DNA from: Arthrobacter antibioticus
Lineage (GTDB): Bacteria > Actinomycetota > Actinomycetes > Actinomycetales > Micrococcaceae
DNA length: 64,000 nt
Direction of reading: 5' to 3'
NCBI RefSeq assembly: GCF_030063205.1
Contig: NZ_JASISQ010000003.1
Span: 62,001 to 126,000 of the forward strand
A program made the position numbers and the translations under genes. The notes under the pieces were generated by a model, which saw only the letters and a list, made by a program, of their open reading frames with translations, did not search any database and was not told the origin of the DNA. The stretch's first letter is position 1. Each line of letters begins with the position of its first letter. Shown here in pieces: positions 54,289-62,820 of this stretch.

Positions 54289-54507
54289 TTTTCCCTCACT
54301 AATAGTACTAAGACCGTTAAAAAGACCAACTTGTTACTGCAGTTTTGAGGCTCGTGAGCCTTTCGTATCCTCCAGTATGGCATCATCGATAGCGGCGGAC
54401 TGTAATTTTTCCTGACTTGCGATCAATTTTTTGCACCAGACCGCACTCATGCTTTGTGGAGCCCAGTGCAACGGCTTTCTTCAAAGAGTTACGCAACGGA
54501 AGTTATC

Positions 54508-56208
54508 TTGTCTGAAACACCGAAAAATCAGTTCATTGGCCGGCACCTTCATGAGCGATCCCTAAGAACACGGATTATCTTATCTCAGCTGCCGCTGTTC
54601 CTGACCATGACTTTGGCCGCTGCCCTTATTGCCGTGCTGAACCCCGAATTTTTACGAGAGACAACCCTCATCGCAGGTTGCGCACTCAACGCGCTGCTTC
54701 TCATGGCTTGCATGGTGGTTCCCTGGAACAAAATCCCTCCAGTAGCTTCGTTGGTGATCCCATACTTGGGATTCATTGCCGTGGCGCTTTTCAGGGATGG
54801 TGCTCAAGAATTTCTGTCATCAACAGGAATTCTGGCACTTTTCCCCATCTTTTGGATCTGTTCCTCGGGGTTTGCACCCAAAACAGCCGTCCTTGTCAGC
54901 ACGCTAGTTAGTTGGGTCATTGTCTGGATCCCCGTTTTTCAAAGTGATGCGCCTCTGAGCGTGGATACTCTTGTCAAGCCGTTGTTATTTCCATTTATGA
55001 TGCTCGCCTTCTCTGTAGCTTCAGTGGTGCTCACAACCAGCATGGATGCCCATAGAACCCGGCTGGAATCTAAGGACAGGTTACTTCGAGCCGCTTTGGA
55101 ACAAAGCCAGCACAGCGAACGTCTCATGGAAACCATCCTGGATACCGTGGGTGTTGGTGTGGTGGTGGTTGACGCAGACGGCAACGATCGCCTCGTTAAC
55201 TCCACACAGATGGCACTGCATGACTTCGGGAAACCGGCAGGGGTCGCCGTTCCACAAGAGGGCGACTTACTATTGTTTAACGCCAACCGAGAACCACTTT
55301 CCCCGGAGGCTCGACCTGTACAGCGAGCTATCTCCGGTGAATCATTCACGAACTACCAAATCTGGATTGGTGCCGGCGAACGCGCACGTGGTTTATCCAC
55401 CACCGCGAGAGTGATCCTCGATGAAGATGGCGCCCGTGATGGCGCCGTGATTGCTTATCATGACGTCACCGAGATGTTTAACGCCATCACGGCTAAAGAT
55501 GATTTTCTCGCCAACGTCTCTCATGAGTTCCGGACACCGTTGACAGCTATCCAGTCGTATTTAGAGCTGGCGTTGGAAACCCCGGGGCTGCACCCTGGGC
55601 ACGTAAGAAAATATTTGAGCATCGCTGATCGGAACGCCGAACGTCTCAGTGGATTAGTGACAGATTTATTATCCACCACGTCAATTACCGTGAAACGCAA
55701 ACAAAGCGATGTGGCACGGCTTTTGGCTGACAGTATAGCTACTGCATCTCCGGCCGCGGCAGTCAATGCAGTGGTGCTTGACTGCCAATCTGAAGAGCCG
55801 CTCTTTGCCATGATTGATCCGGTACGCATCGGCCAAGTGCTGGATAATCTGTTGTCCAATGCCGTGAAATACTCCCCCAACGGCGGCACTCTCACGGTCC
55901 GTGCTTGGGCTGAAGGTACTGATTTGCACTGTTCCGTCCAGGACACAGGCCTCGGGATGAGCGCAACCGAACAGGCCGGCGTCTTCCAGAAGTTCTTCAG
56001 AGCCGGTACAGCTGTTGACCTAGGAATTCCCGGCATTGGCTTAGGCCTGATGATCTGCAAAACCATCATTGAAAGTCACGACGGTACGTTGAATCTAGAG
56101 AGTCAGCACGGTGTAGGAACCACCATGAGCTTCGTCATTCCCGCCTGTGTGAGATCAACTAATTCACAACTGACAGTTTCAACGTACTCGACACCTGCAG
56201 AAGTATAA
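54508..56208 (+). CDS. Membrane sensor histidine kinase 2 (PAS-containing)
   Basis: A 566-residue kinase with the same plan as kinase 3: about six membrane helices (about 20-180), a PAS-like domain (about 205-340), HisKA with His in 'NVSHEFRTPLTAIQSYLEL' (about 352) and HATPase with 'DNLLSNAVKYSPNGG', 'DTGLGMSATEQAGVFQKFFR' and 'GIGLGLMICKTI'. I place the start at TTG 54508 (GGAAG 6 bases upstream) because the distance to helix 1 ('LSQLPLF') then equals that of kinase 3 ('LTQLPLS'). A TTG at 54454 is an alternative. It is divergent from the OmpR-type regulator. Confidence 0.9.
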   Translation: MSETPKNQFIGRHLHERSLRTRIILSQLPLFLTMTLAAALIAVLNPEFLRETTLIAGCALNALLLMACMVVPWNKIPPVASLVIPYLGFIAVALFRDGAQEFLSSTGILALFPIFWICSSGFAPKTAVLVSTLVSWVIVWIPVFQSDAPLSVDTLVKPLLFPFMMLAFSVASVVLTTSMDAHRTRLESKDRLLRAALEQSQHSERLMETILDTVGVGVVVVDADGNDRLVNSTQMALHDFGKPAGVAVPQEGDLLLFNANREPLSPEARPVQRAISGESFTNYQIWIGAGERARGLSTTARVILDEDGARDGAVIAYHDVTEMFNAITAKDDFLANVSHEFRTPLTAIQSYLELALETPGLHPGHVRKYLSIADRNAERLSGLVTDLLSTTSITVKRKQSDVARLLADSIATASPAAAVNAVVLDCQSEEPLFAMIDPVRIGQVLDNLLSNAVKYSPNGGTLTVRAWAEGTDLHCSVQDTGLGMSATEQAGVFQKFFRAGTAVDLGIPGIGLGLMICKTIIESHDGTLNLESQHGVGTTMSFVIPACVRSTNSQLTVSTYSTPAEV

Positions 56209-56282
56209 CGCCAGTAGTATTTGCTAATCTACTTGGGACTGCAACTAGCATGCCTTCGCTTATCTGCGCGGGAAATAGCGCC

Positions 56283-56299
56283 GAGAACCAGATTCTCGC
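56283..56299. terminator. Small hairpin between kinase 2 and the SipW operon end
   Basis: CGAGAA-CCAGA-TTCTCG lies between two convergent genes. There is no strong T-tract; possible weak terminator. Confidence 0.3.
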
Positions 56300-56377
56300 C
56301 TTATGTTACACAAACTGAACTGTCAGCACTATCCGATGGCCCGCAAAGTGATCGTGACTTATAGTTCGCTAGCCTAT

Positions 56378-57271
56378 CTAATTCACCCAGAAAGCTGGCC
56401 CCCAGTATTGGATTGTCTTATAGACAGGGTCACCAGCTACATTCCCATCCATCGGCTGGATGCGCAACGTATAACTATCCCACGGCGCCGCATCAGGGAA
56501 CGCCACATCAGCGCGAAGTGATGATGTGGTGAACTCTACTCCGTACGTAGAGTTGTTTGCCCTGATAGTCACTTTGTAAGATGTCGCGCTACTTCCTGAC
56601 CAGCTAAGGCCCAGCACTCTGGAGTTTGTAGTGGTACTAACAGTAAACGGACCAAGTGGCGATGGACCCTGCGCTGTCGCGGACCCACATGTTGGGCTTA
56701 GTTGACCTCTGAGCTTTACGGTACGATACGAAGCGTCTCCCGCAACGTCCCCGTTCATGGGCTGGATACGAAGGATGTAATCCCCCTGAGCAGCAGCCAC
56801 GCCCACACTAAAAACGGCTTCACTATTCTGGGATCCAGAATGCGGTATGACCTGGGTTTGGGAAACTATAGTCCCAGCAACGGATCTAAGAGTAACAATA
56901 TAATGTGATGTACCAGTGCTCCCGTTATTCCGCCAGATAAACCTAGGAGTAATGATCTTGCTATCAGCGCTATTGACTAAATTGCATGTAAAGAAATTTG
57001 TTATGATCCCGTTCGGGCGCATTGCAACAATAGGATTGCGCACAATATTTTGCGTACCCGTAGTTTTAGCTGCCCCTGCTGTAATGGTGTAGCCCACCTG
57101 GGCGGTTTGACTCCATTTAGCAACCGCTACGCCACCTCCACCCAAAAGCACAACCATAACGAACGCAACGGCAGCCGCGGTGAATCCAGGGAGGTCCCGA
57201 ATACTGCCACCTCGGCGCAGGAAAGGCTTATGGGCTTTTTGAGAGTTCTTCTGTGGTTCCAGAGGGCTCAT
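56378..57271 (-). CDS. Secreted protein with SipW-type signal and two repeat domains
   Basis: A 297-residue exported protein. The basic N-terminus is followed by a hydrophobic segment and 'GGGGVAVAKWSQTAQVG', which resembles SipW-dependent (TasA/camelysin) signal peptides, with a Trp after the cleavage region. Two internal repeats end in 'YILRIQPMNGDVAGDASYRTV' and 'YTLRIQPMDGNVAGDPVYKTI'-like strands, about 120 residues apart, so the protein has two homologous beta domains. The ATG at 57271 overlaps the preceding stop by 4 bases; GGAAG is 8 bases upstream. It is the last gene of the operon. A matrix or fibre role is inferred. Confidence 0.85.
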   Translation of the reverse strand: MSPLEPQKNSQKAHKPFLRRGGSIRDLPGFTAAAVAFVMVVLLGGGGVAVAKWSQTAQVGYTITAGAAKTTGTQNIVRNPIVAMRPNGIITNFFTCNLVNSADSKIITPRFIWRNNGSTGTSHYIVTLRSVAGTIVSQTQVIPHSGSQNSEAVFSVGVAAAQGDYILRIQPMNGDVAGDASYRTVKLRGQLSPTCGSATAQGPSPLGPFTVSTTTNSRVLGLSWSGSSATSYKVTIRANNSTYGVEFTTSSLRADVAFPDAAPWDSYTLRIQPMDGNVAGDPVYKTIQYWGPAFWVN

Positions 57272-58173
57272 CGAGTTTTCTTCCGTCTCCTCGTAGAGAT
57301 CAGCGTGTACATGACTGCGCTTAGCGCTAATAGCCAAGGCCAGGGCGTGCGGGTGACAGCTGCAACATTACTGTGCATTAAGCCATTCCCGGACCACCGG
57401 TTCAACCAAGAGAACGAAAAAACTGACCTTTCTTCGCCCTCTACGGCTCCCTGCACATTCGCGCCACCGAAATTCTGGTACTGAGTACCCGAATCGTTGT
57501 TGCCATCGGATTGCAGCGTCGATATCTTTTCTGGGCTGGTCGCCGTTCCTCCAGTCATCGGAGCACGCCCAACCGAGGTACCGACCGGTATGGTTGGCGA
57601 GACTGCAGCGCACGGAGACACAAGCGTACCTCCGTCAACACCCTGCATAACGAAGAGCAGTTCAAAGTCAGATACTTGGTTTCGGGTGGCATTGGGTGCC
57701 TGCAACGCCAACTGCAAATCAAGATTCATCGGCATTGCTTCACCAGCTTTTAGTGGCCACTTTTCCAGTACCACGGTGCAGTGTCCAGGACCGGGAAGTC
57801 TTGGAGCATCTGCAAGTCCCTTGGTAGCGACAGCCTGCAGACCCAGGTACTGCGGCAATATTGCACTGCTGGTCCTGCCAACATTGGCAACAGCAAGAGA
57901 AAAATATGCAGCTTCTGAGCTGACGTTATGCACCCACACCTTTGCATTTCTTGATTCTCCAGGCACGAACCCGTGGCTGTCAGCAAAAACGCTCGTTAAG
58001 CTTCCGAGTTTATACGCGACGCCGTCCCGGCTGAGCTCAAGCATGGCGTCTGTGTCTTGGGCAGCATGAGCAGGGGTAGCAAGGAACACTCCCAACATCA
58101 GTGACGCTAATACGGTTATCACCCCAGGGAGCAAGCTCAAGCGTGGCAAACCAGATCTGTTCGATTGCCTCAC
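57268..58173 (-). CDS. Exported protein with C-terminal membrane anchor
   Basis: A 301-residue protein: signal peptide (about 15-37, ending 'ATPAHAAQ'), an extracellular beta-rich domain of about 130 residues with Cys residues in 'GHCTVVLEKWP' and 'SPCAAVSP', a Ser/Thr/Gly/Asn-rich linker, and a C-terminal helix 'WPWLLALSAVMYTLIS' followed by 'TRRRKKTR', a membrane anchor with a stop-transfer tail. There is no LPXTG motif. It starts at GTG 58173, overlapping the SipW stop by 4 bases, with GGGAGG upstream. It may be the surface receptor or minor subunit that holds the fibre proteins (inference). Confidence 0.85.
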   Translation of the reverse strand: MRQSNRSGLPRLSLLPGVITVLASLMLGVFLATPAHAAQDTDAMLELSRDGVAYKLGSLTSVFADSHGFVPGESRNAKVWVHNVSSEAAYFSLAVANVGRTSSAILPQYLGLQAVATKGLADAPRLPGPGHCTVVLEKWPLKAGEAMPMNLDLQLALQAPNATRNQVSDFELLFVMQGVDGGTLVSPCAAVSPTIPVGTSVGRAPMTGGTATSPEKISTLQSDGNNDSGTQYQNFGGANVQGAVEGEERSVFSFSWLNRWSGNGLMHSNVAAVTRTPWPWLLALSAVMYTLISTRRRKKTR

Positions 58174-58781
58174 TTGCTGCGCCTCCCTTTTGGACGTGCG
58201 CGCTTCTTCTCTACCGTTCCTTTCACCATGGTCAGCGCACCGAAACCGATGAGCCCAACCGCTACAATCGGCAAAATAATGTGGCGATCCTGGCCAACCG
58301 CATTGGCAACAAATCCAACATAGGGTATGGCGTAGAAGAGTTTTCCCTTAACCTGGATAGCTTGCACGGCTTCGGTGTCCTCAAGCGAGTTGTTATCTCC
58401 CTTGGTGGTTAGTGCCCTAGCACCATCTTGTCCCACACCTACGGAGGAGATACGGTGAGTTATCACATCAGCTTTGCCCGACTCGATCTGGTATGTGATT
58501 ATGTCACCCACTTGAAGATTCTCGAATGGGGCTGGTTTCACGACTAAGAAAGTTCCGGGCGCATATTTTGGCGCCATTGAATTCGTCAACACTGTATAAG
58601 TTTGTGACCCCGTGACCAGCGGAACAATGATCATTGCTAGGGCTGCCATAATCGCAGCAAGCAAGAGAATATACGCTGCTGCCCGTCCAACCATCCGTGA
58701 AGCATTGCCGAGAGGCCTGGCCGCAACAGCCGGCGCCGCATTGCGCTCAACTGGCGTCTTGCTTCTGTTGACAACAGACAT
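58170..58781 (-). CDS. sipW: SipW-type signal peptidase I
   Basis: A 203-residue membrane protease of the archaeal/ER (Ser-His) signal peptidase group. Membrane helices are at about 35-57 and 163-185. The catalytic Ser68 is in 'TNSMAPKYAPGT', and the base is His109 in 'DVITHRI' (Bacillus SipW also uses His). 'KGDNNSLED' is the third conserved box. It should remove the unusual signal peptides of the neighbouring TasA/camelysin-like proteins. It lies 11 bases after the second such gene and is coupled to the next. Confidence 0.92.
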   Translation of the reverse strand: MSVVNRSKTPVERNAAPAVAARPLGNASRMVGRAAAYILLLAAIMAALAMIIVPLVTGSQTYTVLTNSMAPKYAPGTFLVVKPAPFENLQVGDIITYQIESGKADVITHRISSVGVGQDGARALTTKGDNNSLEDTEAVQAIQVKGKLFYAIPYVGFVANAVGQDRHIILPIVAVGLIGFGALTMVKGTVEKKRARPKGRRSK

Positions 58782-58792
58782 GGCGGCCTCTC

Positions 58793-59383
58793 TTAGAGTT
58801 GGTTGACGACGATGGGGATGGCTACTTCAGCGCTTTGTCCCGTGAGACTTGCTGGCATGTTTGCAGCGAGTGTCGTCTGAAAACAAAACACGCCTGTGCT
58901 GCCCTTTGTTATATCTATTGTGGCCGTCACCGGGGTAGCGGCCGAATATAACGATGGCTGGCTACATTGGTCAAGAGAAGTTGCAGCAACTACTTTGGTT
59001 CCCAGGTACTGCGCCAATGCAGAACCCGAATTGTTATCTATGACCGGTGCACTGGTGATTGCGCGAACGGTAAAGACACCACCAGCGTCACTCTCATTGC
59101 CAAGTTTTACGCCGGCATAGGCGCTCTGTCCAGGTATGACCGTTCCCAACGGAGTGGTGCTCAATGACATGGTTGCTGCGTTTCCGGCTTCACTCGTCAT
59201 GTTCATAGCGGTACTAGTCACGCTATCGGTCAAACTAATTTGAAAATTAGCGGCCTGAATACTTCCGGCATTCGCATTTGCTACCTTGTTCCAGAGTGCA
59301 TAGCTACCTTGAACGGTCAGCATTCCCAGCACTACTGCAATCAGCACAAGGCCAGTTGCTTTCAGCGCGTGGGTGGTTTTCAT
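58793..59383 (-). CDS. TasA/camelysin-like secreted protein 2 (SipW-dependent signal)
   Basis: A 196-residue exported protein. The hydrophobic N-terminus (about 8-26) ends 'VQGSYALWNKV', followed by 'AGSIQAANFQI', the pattern of SipW substrates (small-Ala-x-Trp, then a Gly/Ala-x-x-x-Ala strand). The mature part is Ser/Thr/Ala-rich and beta-strand-rich, with two Cys. GGAAG lies 8 bases before the ATG. By family resemblance it may assemble into extracellular fibres; this is inference. Confidence 0.85.
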   Translation of the reverse strand: MKTTHALKATGLVLIAVVLGMLTVQGSYALWNKVANANAGSIQAANFQISLTDSVTSTAMNMTSEAGNAATMSLSTTPLGTVIPGQSAYAGVKLGNESDAGGVFTVRAITSAPVIDNNSGSALAQYLGTKVVAATSLDQCSQPSLYSAATPVTATIDITKGSTGVFCFQTTLAANMPASLTGQSAEVAIPIVVNQL

Positions 59384-59462
59384 GGCCGCTTCCGTCTAAG
59401 GGTGGTGATGTGCCGGTGGAACCGGCACATCACCGGGGTCTAGCGCTGGTATTGCCTGACTG

Positions 59463-60053
59463 TTAGTTGGCGTTTGCCGGTGCTACCTGAACCAGCTTAT
59501 ATCCGAAGGCTTCTGCGTTGAAGTCATACTTGCTGTTTACTGAGCTGCGGTTCTGCGTGTCGGTTTTGAACGTGAACGTCGTTGTGGCGTTTACGTTGCG
59601 AGCGAACGTTGACACGGGGGTGGTCACAGGAACAGTTGCAGCAACGAGGGTTCCGGGAATCAGATCGCCAGTCAATACTTTCTTGGCTGCACTTGTATCA
59701 GTGAAAACAGTTGTGACCGCAACATTGGAGTCTTCAAAGTTTTTGTTAGCCCCGGTCGGCAGTCCTTTAGTGACCAGTGTGGCTTTCATCAAGTCGCCCG
59801 TCAACGTTACGTTCAGGGGTTGAGTGTAAGTGAGCGTGTCACCCGGCACTACCTTATACGAACCGATGGCGATCGTGGTGCCGGCCGCGTTCTTCCAAAC
59901 ACCGGCATCCGCTACCAGGTTCAAATCACCGGAAACAACCGAACCCATGGAAGCATCCTGCGCCTGGTTCCAGGTAGCCAGTGTTCCGCCGCCACCTACC
60001 AACAGAATAACGCCTACGCCAGTTGCAATTGCGCCTTTTACCATCTTGTTCAT
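59463..60053 (-). CDS. TasA-like secreted protein 1 (alternate-type signal peptide)
   Basis: A 196-residue exported protein. The signal 'MNKMVKGAIATGVGVILLVGG' continues into 'GGTLATWNQAQ' and 'GSVVSGDLNL', the actinobacterial 'alternate signal peptide' of SipW-processed proteins. The mature part is Thr/Val-rich with many beta strands. The ATG at 60053 has AAGGGG 6 bases upstream; the longer frame to 60191 runs through the promoter. It is the first gene of the operon and therefore probably the major subunit. Confidence 0.87.
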   Translation of the reverse strand: MNKMVKGAIATGVGVILLVGGGGTLATWNQAQDASMGSVVSGDLNLVADAGVWKNAAGTTIAIGSYKVVPGDTLTYTQPLNVTLTGDLMKATLVTKGLPTGANKNFEDSNVAVTTVFTDTSAAKKVLTGDLIPGTLVAATVPVTTPVSTFARNVNATTTFTFKTDTQNRSSVNSKYDFNAEAFGYKLVQVAPANAN

Positions 60054-60122
60054 GCGAGACCCCTTGTTCAAGTTCTTCTCAGCAAGTCTTCCTGCCGATG
60101 GGTATAACAATGCCGCTCCCAA

Positions 60123-60224
60123 CTCAAGAATCAGCCTTGAAAACCCGGAAGATTCCAACAAGAATGCCCTAAGATTTTCCCCCGTTCCCAAAGACTCAAG
60201 AACACCTCAAGATAAAGTCTCAAG
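60123..60224. promoter_or_regulatory. CTCAAG boxes between the SipW operon and kinase 3
   Basis: CTCAAG occurs at 60123-60128, 60195-60200, 60206-60211 and 60219-60224. Two of these are exactly 11 bases apart, the spacing of OmpR-type direct-repeat sites. The 60123 copy overlaps a plausible -35 (TTGAGT on the minus strand) in front of a TATACC box of the SipW operon. The 303-base gap between the divergent genes holds no coding frame I trust. Confidence 0.6.
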
Positions 60225-60356
60225 TCTCAGCCAAAAAAAGTCTTGGCTGCGCAACTCGAGTCATAGAACAGCGCTCTTTGGTCCGTGTGGGACTATCGTT
60301 ATCTGCTGCATTTCAAACGCCCGTTGCGACTGCCACCCTGAAGGATCGAAGTAGTT

Positions 60357-62096
60357 ATGCCAACCACAGTTTCACCGGATAGTACCGGCGGTCATTTCAA
60401 CTCCAGGGGTACGTTGCAGAGAAGGACCTTCCTCACACAGCTGCCCCTGTCGATCCTGGTTGTTTTTGCAGCAGTCATGGCTATGGCGTTCTATCCGCAG
60501 TCGTTTCGGGAACCCCTCTTCATGAGTTCCCTCTTAATGCATGCACTGTTACTACTGGCAGCCTTCGCCGTGCCATGGGACAAACTACCTCGAGGCGCCT
60601 TCTTGATAATCCCGTATCTTGATTTCTTGGCGATTGGGCTCCTACGGTTTGGCCACCCTCAGTTCTTGTCAGCAATCGGCTTGCTCATCTTTTTCCCTGT
60701 CTTTTGGTTGGCTTCCTCAGGGTTGGCTAAACGCATCTCGGTAGTAGTCAGCGTATTTGCAGCCTTACTAATTGTTTGGATTCCGGTTTTCGGTCCACAG
60801 ACTGGTTTTACACTGGAGCAGCTCGTCAAGCCAGTCCTTTTTCCTCTAGTCATACTGGCCTTCGCCATCATGGTGATCGCAGTGACCAAAAGAGTTAATC
60901 TGCAACGCAAGTCTTTGGAGGCCAAAGATCTGGAGTTGAGGGCCGCACTTGAAGTGAGCAGGCAGCGGGAGCGGTTGTTGTCAACGGTGCTAGGCACGGT
61001 CGCCGTCGGACTGGTAGTGGTGGACGCTGACGGCCACGATGTCCTAATGAATGATACCCAAACAGCTCTCCATTCTTTAGCACTCCCAGAGAACATCGCG
61101 GACCCTCAGGAGAAGGATCTGTTGCTGTTTGGGCCGGATACGATCACTGAGGTGCCGGCCCAAGACCGCCCGGTCCGTAGGGCTATAGAGGGCGAAACCT
61201 TTACTGATTACCAGATGTGGTTGGGAACCGGTGAGACCAAGCGCGCGGTTTCCACTACTGCACGGCCCATGTATGACGCGGCCGGAGCTTTCGACGGCGC
61301 CGTGATCGTGTTTCATGACATCACCAAGATGATGGCAGCACTAGAGAGTAAGAATGACTTTGTGGAGCATGTTTCGCATGAGTTTCGTACACCGCTGACA
61401 TCGATTCACGGCTATTTGGAAATGGTACTGGAGGACACTCCCGAGCTCCCGGACGTTGCGCGACGTTTTTTGGGTATCGCAGCACGAAATGTGGAACGAC
61501 TGAACGCTTTAGTGGCGGATCTCCTCACGGCGGATGCCGTTACTCTTCAGATAGGTCGCGCAGATGTTGCCCAGTTGATTGAGGAGAGTTTAGGTTCGGC
61601 GGCTCCCACTGCCGCGGCCAATAAAGTCACTTTGGTCAACGCCGTGGAGGTACCCCTCCAAGCGTTCGTCGATGCCAGGCGAATTGGGCAGGTGCTGGAT
61701 AACTTCGTCTCAAACGCGGTCAAGTACTCCCCTGACGGCGGAACAGTCACCGTGCGGGCATGGTCCCACGGAGCGGATCTGTGGTGCGAGGTTCAGGACA
61801 CAGGTATGGGCATGAATAGTGCGGAGCAGGCAGAGGCTTTCACTAAGTTCTTCCGCGCTAAGTCCGCCATGCAGCGATCCATTCCGGGCATCGGATTGGG
61901 GTTGATGATCTCACGGACCATTGTTGCCAAGCATGGCGGGACCATCAGCTTGCACAGTAAGCCCGGGGTGGGGAGCACTATTGGGTTCATGTTGCCCGGT
62001 TGTTTGGCCACCAAGGATGAAACAGCTGCCCTTGAACGAATCAATCCAGGGAGTGCGGCTGACGCTGGGCGAGCCAGACCAGTGTCCACTGACTAG
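60357..62096 (+). CDS. Membrane sensor histidine kinase 3 (PAS-containing, no adjacent regulator)
   Basis: A 579-residue kinase closely related to kinase 2: about six membrane helices (about 25-185), a PAS-like domain (about 205-340), HisKA with His in 'EHVSHEFRTPLTSIHGYLEM' (about 345) and HATPase with 'DNFVSNAVKYSPDGG', 'DTGMGMNSAEQAEAFTKFFR' and 'GIGLGLMISRTI'. GGAT lies about 12 bases before the ATG. It is divergent from the SipW operon and shares its promoter region, yet has no response regulator beside it, so it may signal to the OmpR-type regulator at 53482. Confidence 0.92.
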   Translation: MPTTVSPDSTGGHFNSRGTLQRRTFLTQLPLSILVVFAAVMAMAFYPQSFREPLFMSSLLMHALLLLAAFAVPWDKLPRGAFLIIPYLDFLAIGLLRFGHPQFLSAIGLLIFFPVFWLASSGLAKRISVVVSVFAALLIVWIPVFGPQTGFTLEQLVKPVLFPLVILAFAIMVIAVTKRVNLQRKSLEAKDLELRAALEVSRQRERLLSTVLGTVAVGLVVVDADGHDVLMNDTQTALHSLALPENIADPQEKDLLLFGPDTITEVPAQDRPVRRAIEGETFTDYQMWLGTGETKRAVSTTARPMYDAAGAFDGAVIVFHDITKMMAALESKNDFVEHVSHEFRTPLTSIHGYLEMVLEDTPELPDVARRFLGIAARNVERLNALVADLLTADAVTLQIGRADVAQLIEESLGSAAPTAAANKVTLVNAVEVPLQAFVDARRIGQVLDNFVSNAVKYSPDGGTVTVRAWSHGADLWCEVQDTGMGMNSAEQAEAFTKFFRAKSAMQRSIPGIGLGLMISRTIVAKHGGTISLHSKPGVGSTIGFMLPGCLATKDETAALERINPGSAADAGRARPVSTD

Positions 62097-62119
62097 CAGA
62101 CTTCGGGCCTGATGAAAAG

Positions 62120-62136
62120 CTCAAGATTGACTCAAG
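62120..62136 (+). promoter_or_regulatory. Paired CTCAAG boxes upstream of the stand-alone HPt-like gene
   Basis: CTCAAG at 62120-62125 and 62131-62136, again exactly 11 bases apart, lie in a 250-base AT-rich gap. The gap also contains an AAAAGG/CCTTTT stem and no gene. This is probably the same type of site as near 60.2 kb. Confidence 0.55.
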
Positions 62137-62346
62137 TATTACGGCAAATCGGGAAGATTTTGAGTGGTTTTGTGTTGAAAACGGTCTTCTAAAAGGCAAA
62201 GGTTGTCCTTTTGTATAAGGTTTCGCCAAGATTGCAATTTTAAGGTGAAAACCAGTCTCATCTGCCTAATCTGGCATTATTATTGAGAGTGAACACACCA
62301 TCAGTTGAGATTGTGTGTCACAACGAAGCAGGAGTTGGGAGCAAAT

Positions 62347-62715
62347 ATGACTGTCACCATGATGCCTCTTGTTTGTACCGAAACTTTGCACACACTAGAA
62401 GAATCGCTCAACGGTGAGACGGCTCTTTGCCGCAGCTTCGTCTGCCGCTTCATTGACATGTGGCCCGAGCGTTTCCGCCGCATTCACCAAGCCGTCAAAG
62501 CTGGCCACCTGGATAACGCCATGGACGCTGCCTTAAGCCTTCGCAGTTCCAGCATGATGGTTGGTGCCGCCCAGTTGGGCGAGCTGGCCAGTGACCTTGT
62601 CAGAACTCTTGAATCAGGCTGCAACGTCAACGCCGCTAGACAACTCAGAGCATTACGACAGTGCGGGAATCTAACTGCAGCCCAACTGACTTCGAGCTAC
62701 GTTAACGCAGCCTAA
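62347..62715 (+). CDS. Stand-alone HPt-like protein lacking the phospho-histidine
   Basis: A 122-residue helical protein. The stretch 'MWPERFRRIHQAVKAGHLDN' and the following 'SLRSSSMMVGAAQL' align without gaps with the C-terminal domain of the glycosyltransferase at 47245. They also match the HPt core AHxLKGSAxxxGA, except that Leu63 stands at the His position. It should therefore not carry phosphate. It may bind receivers or kinases as a decoy or scaffold. The ATG at 62347 has GGGAG 5 bases upstream. Confidence 0.8.
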   Translation: MTVTMMPLVCTETLHTLEESLNGETALCRSFVCRFIDMWPERFRRIHQAVKAGHLDNAMDAALSLRSSSMMVGAAQLGELASDLVRTLESGCNVNAARQLRALRQCGNLTAAQLTSSYVNAA

Positions 62716-62808
62716 GCGGATGTGAACGCACCCCTGCGAAGGAGCATTTTACCGCTTTAACCAGACAGACCAGAGGTGTAAGCACCGCAAGTCCGTGAAA
62801 CACTCCTC

Positions 62809-62814
62809 TAGACT
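62809..62814 (+). promoter_or_regulatory. Leaderless -10 box of the VanZ-like gene
   Basis: TAGACT, GGGCAC, then GTG at 62821. It fixes the start of the first frame and so exposes the frameshift downstream. Confidence 0.6.
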
Positions 62815-62820
62815 GGGCAC

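Noticed and set aside
60054-60191. N-terminal extension of the first TasA-like protein
   Set aside because: It crosses the promoter and a CTCAAG box, and the ATG at 60053 has a good ribosome binding site directly before the signal peptide.
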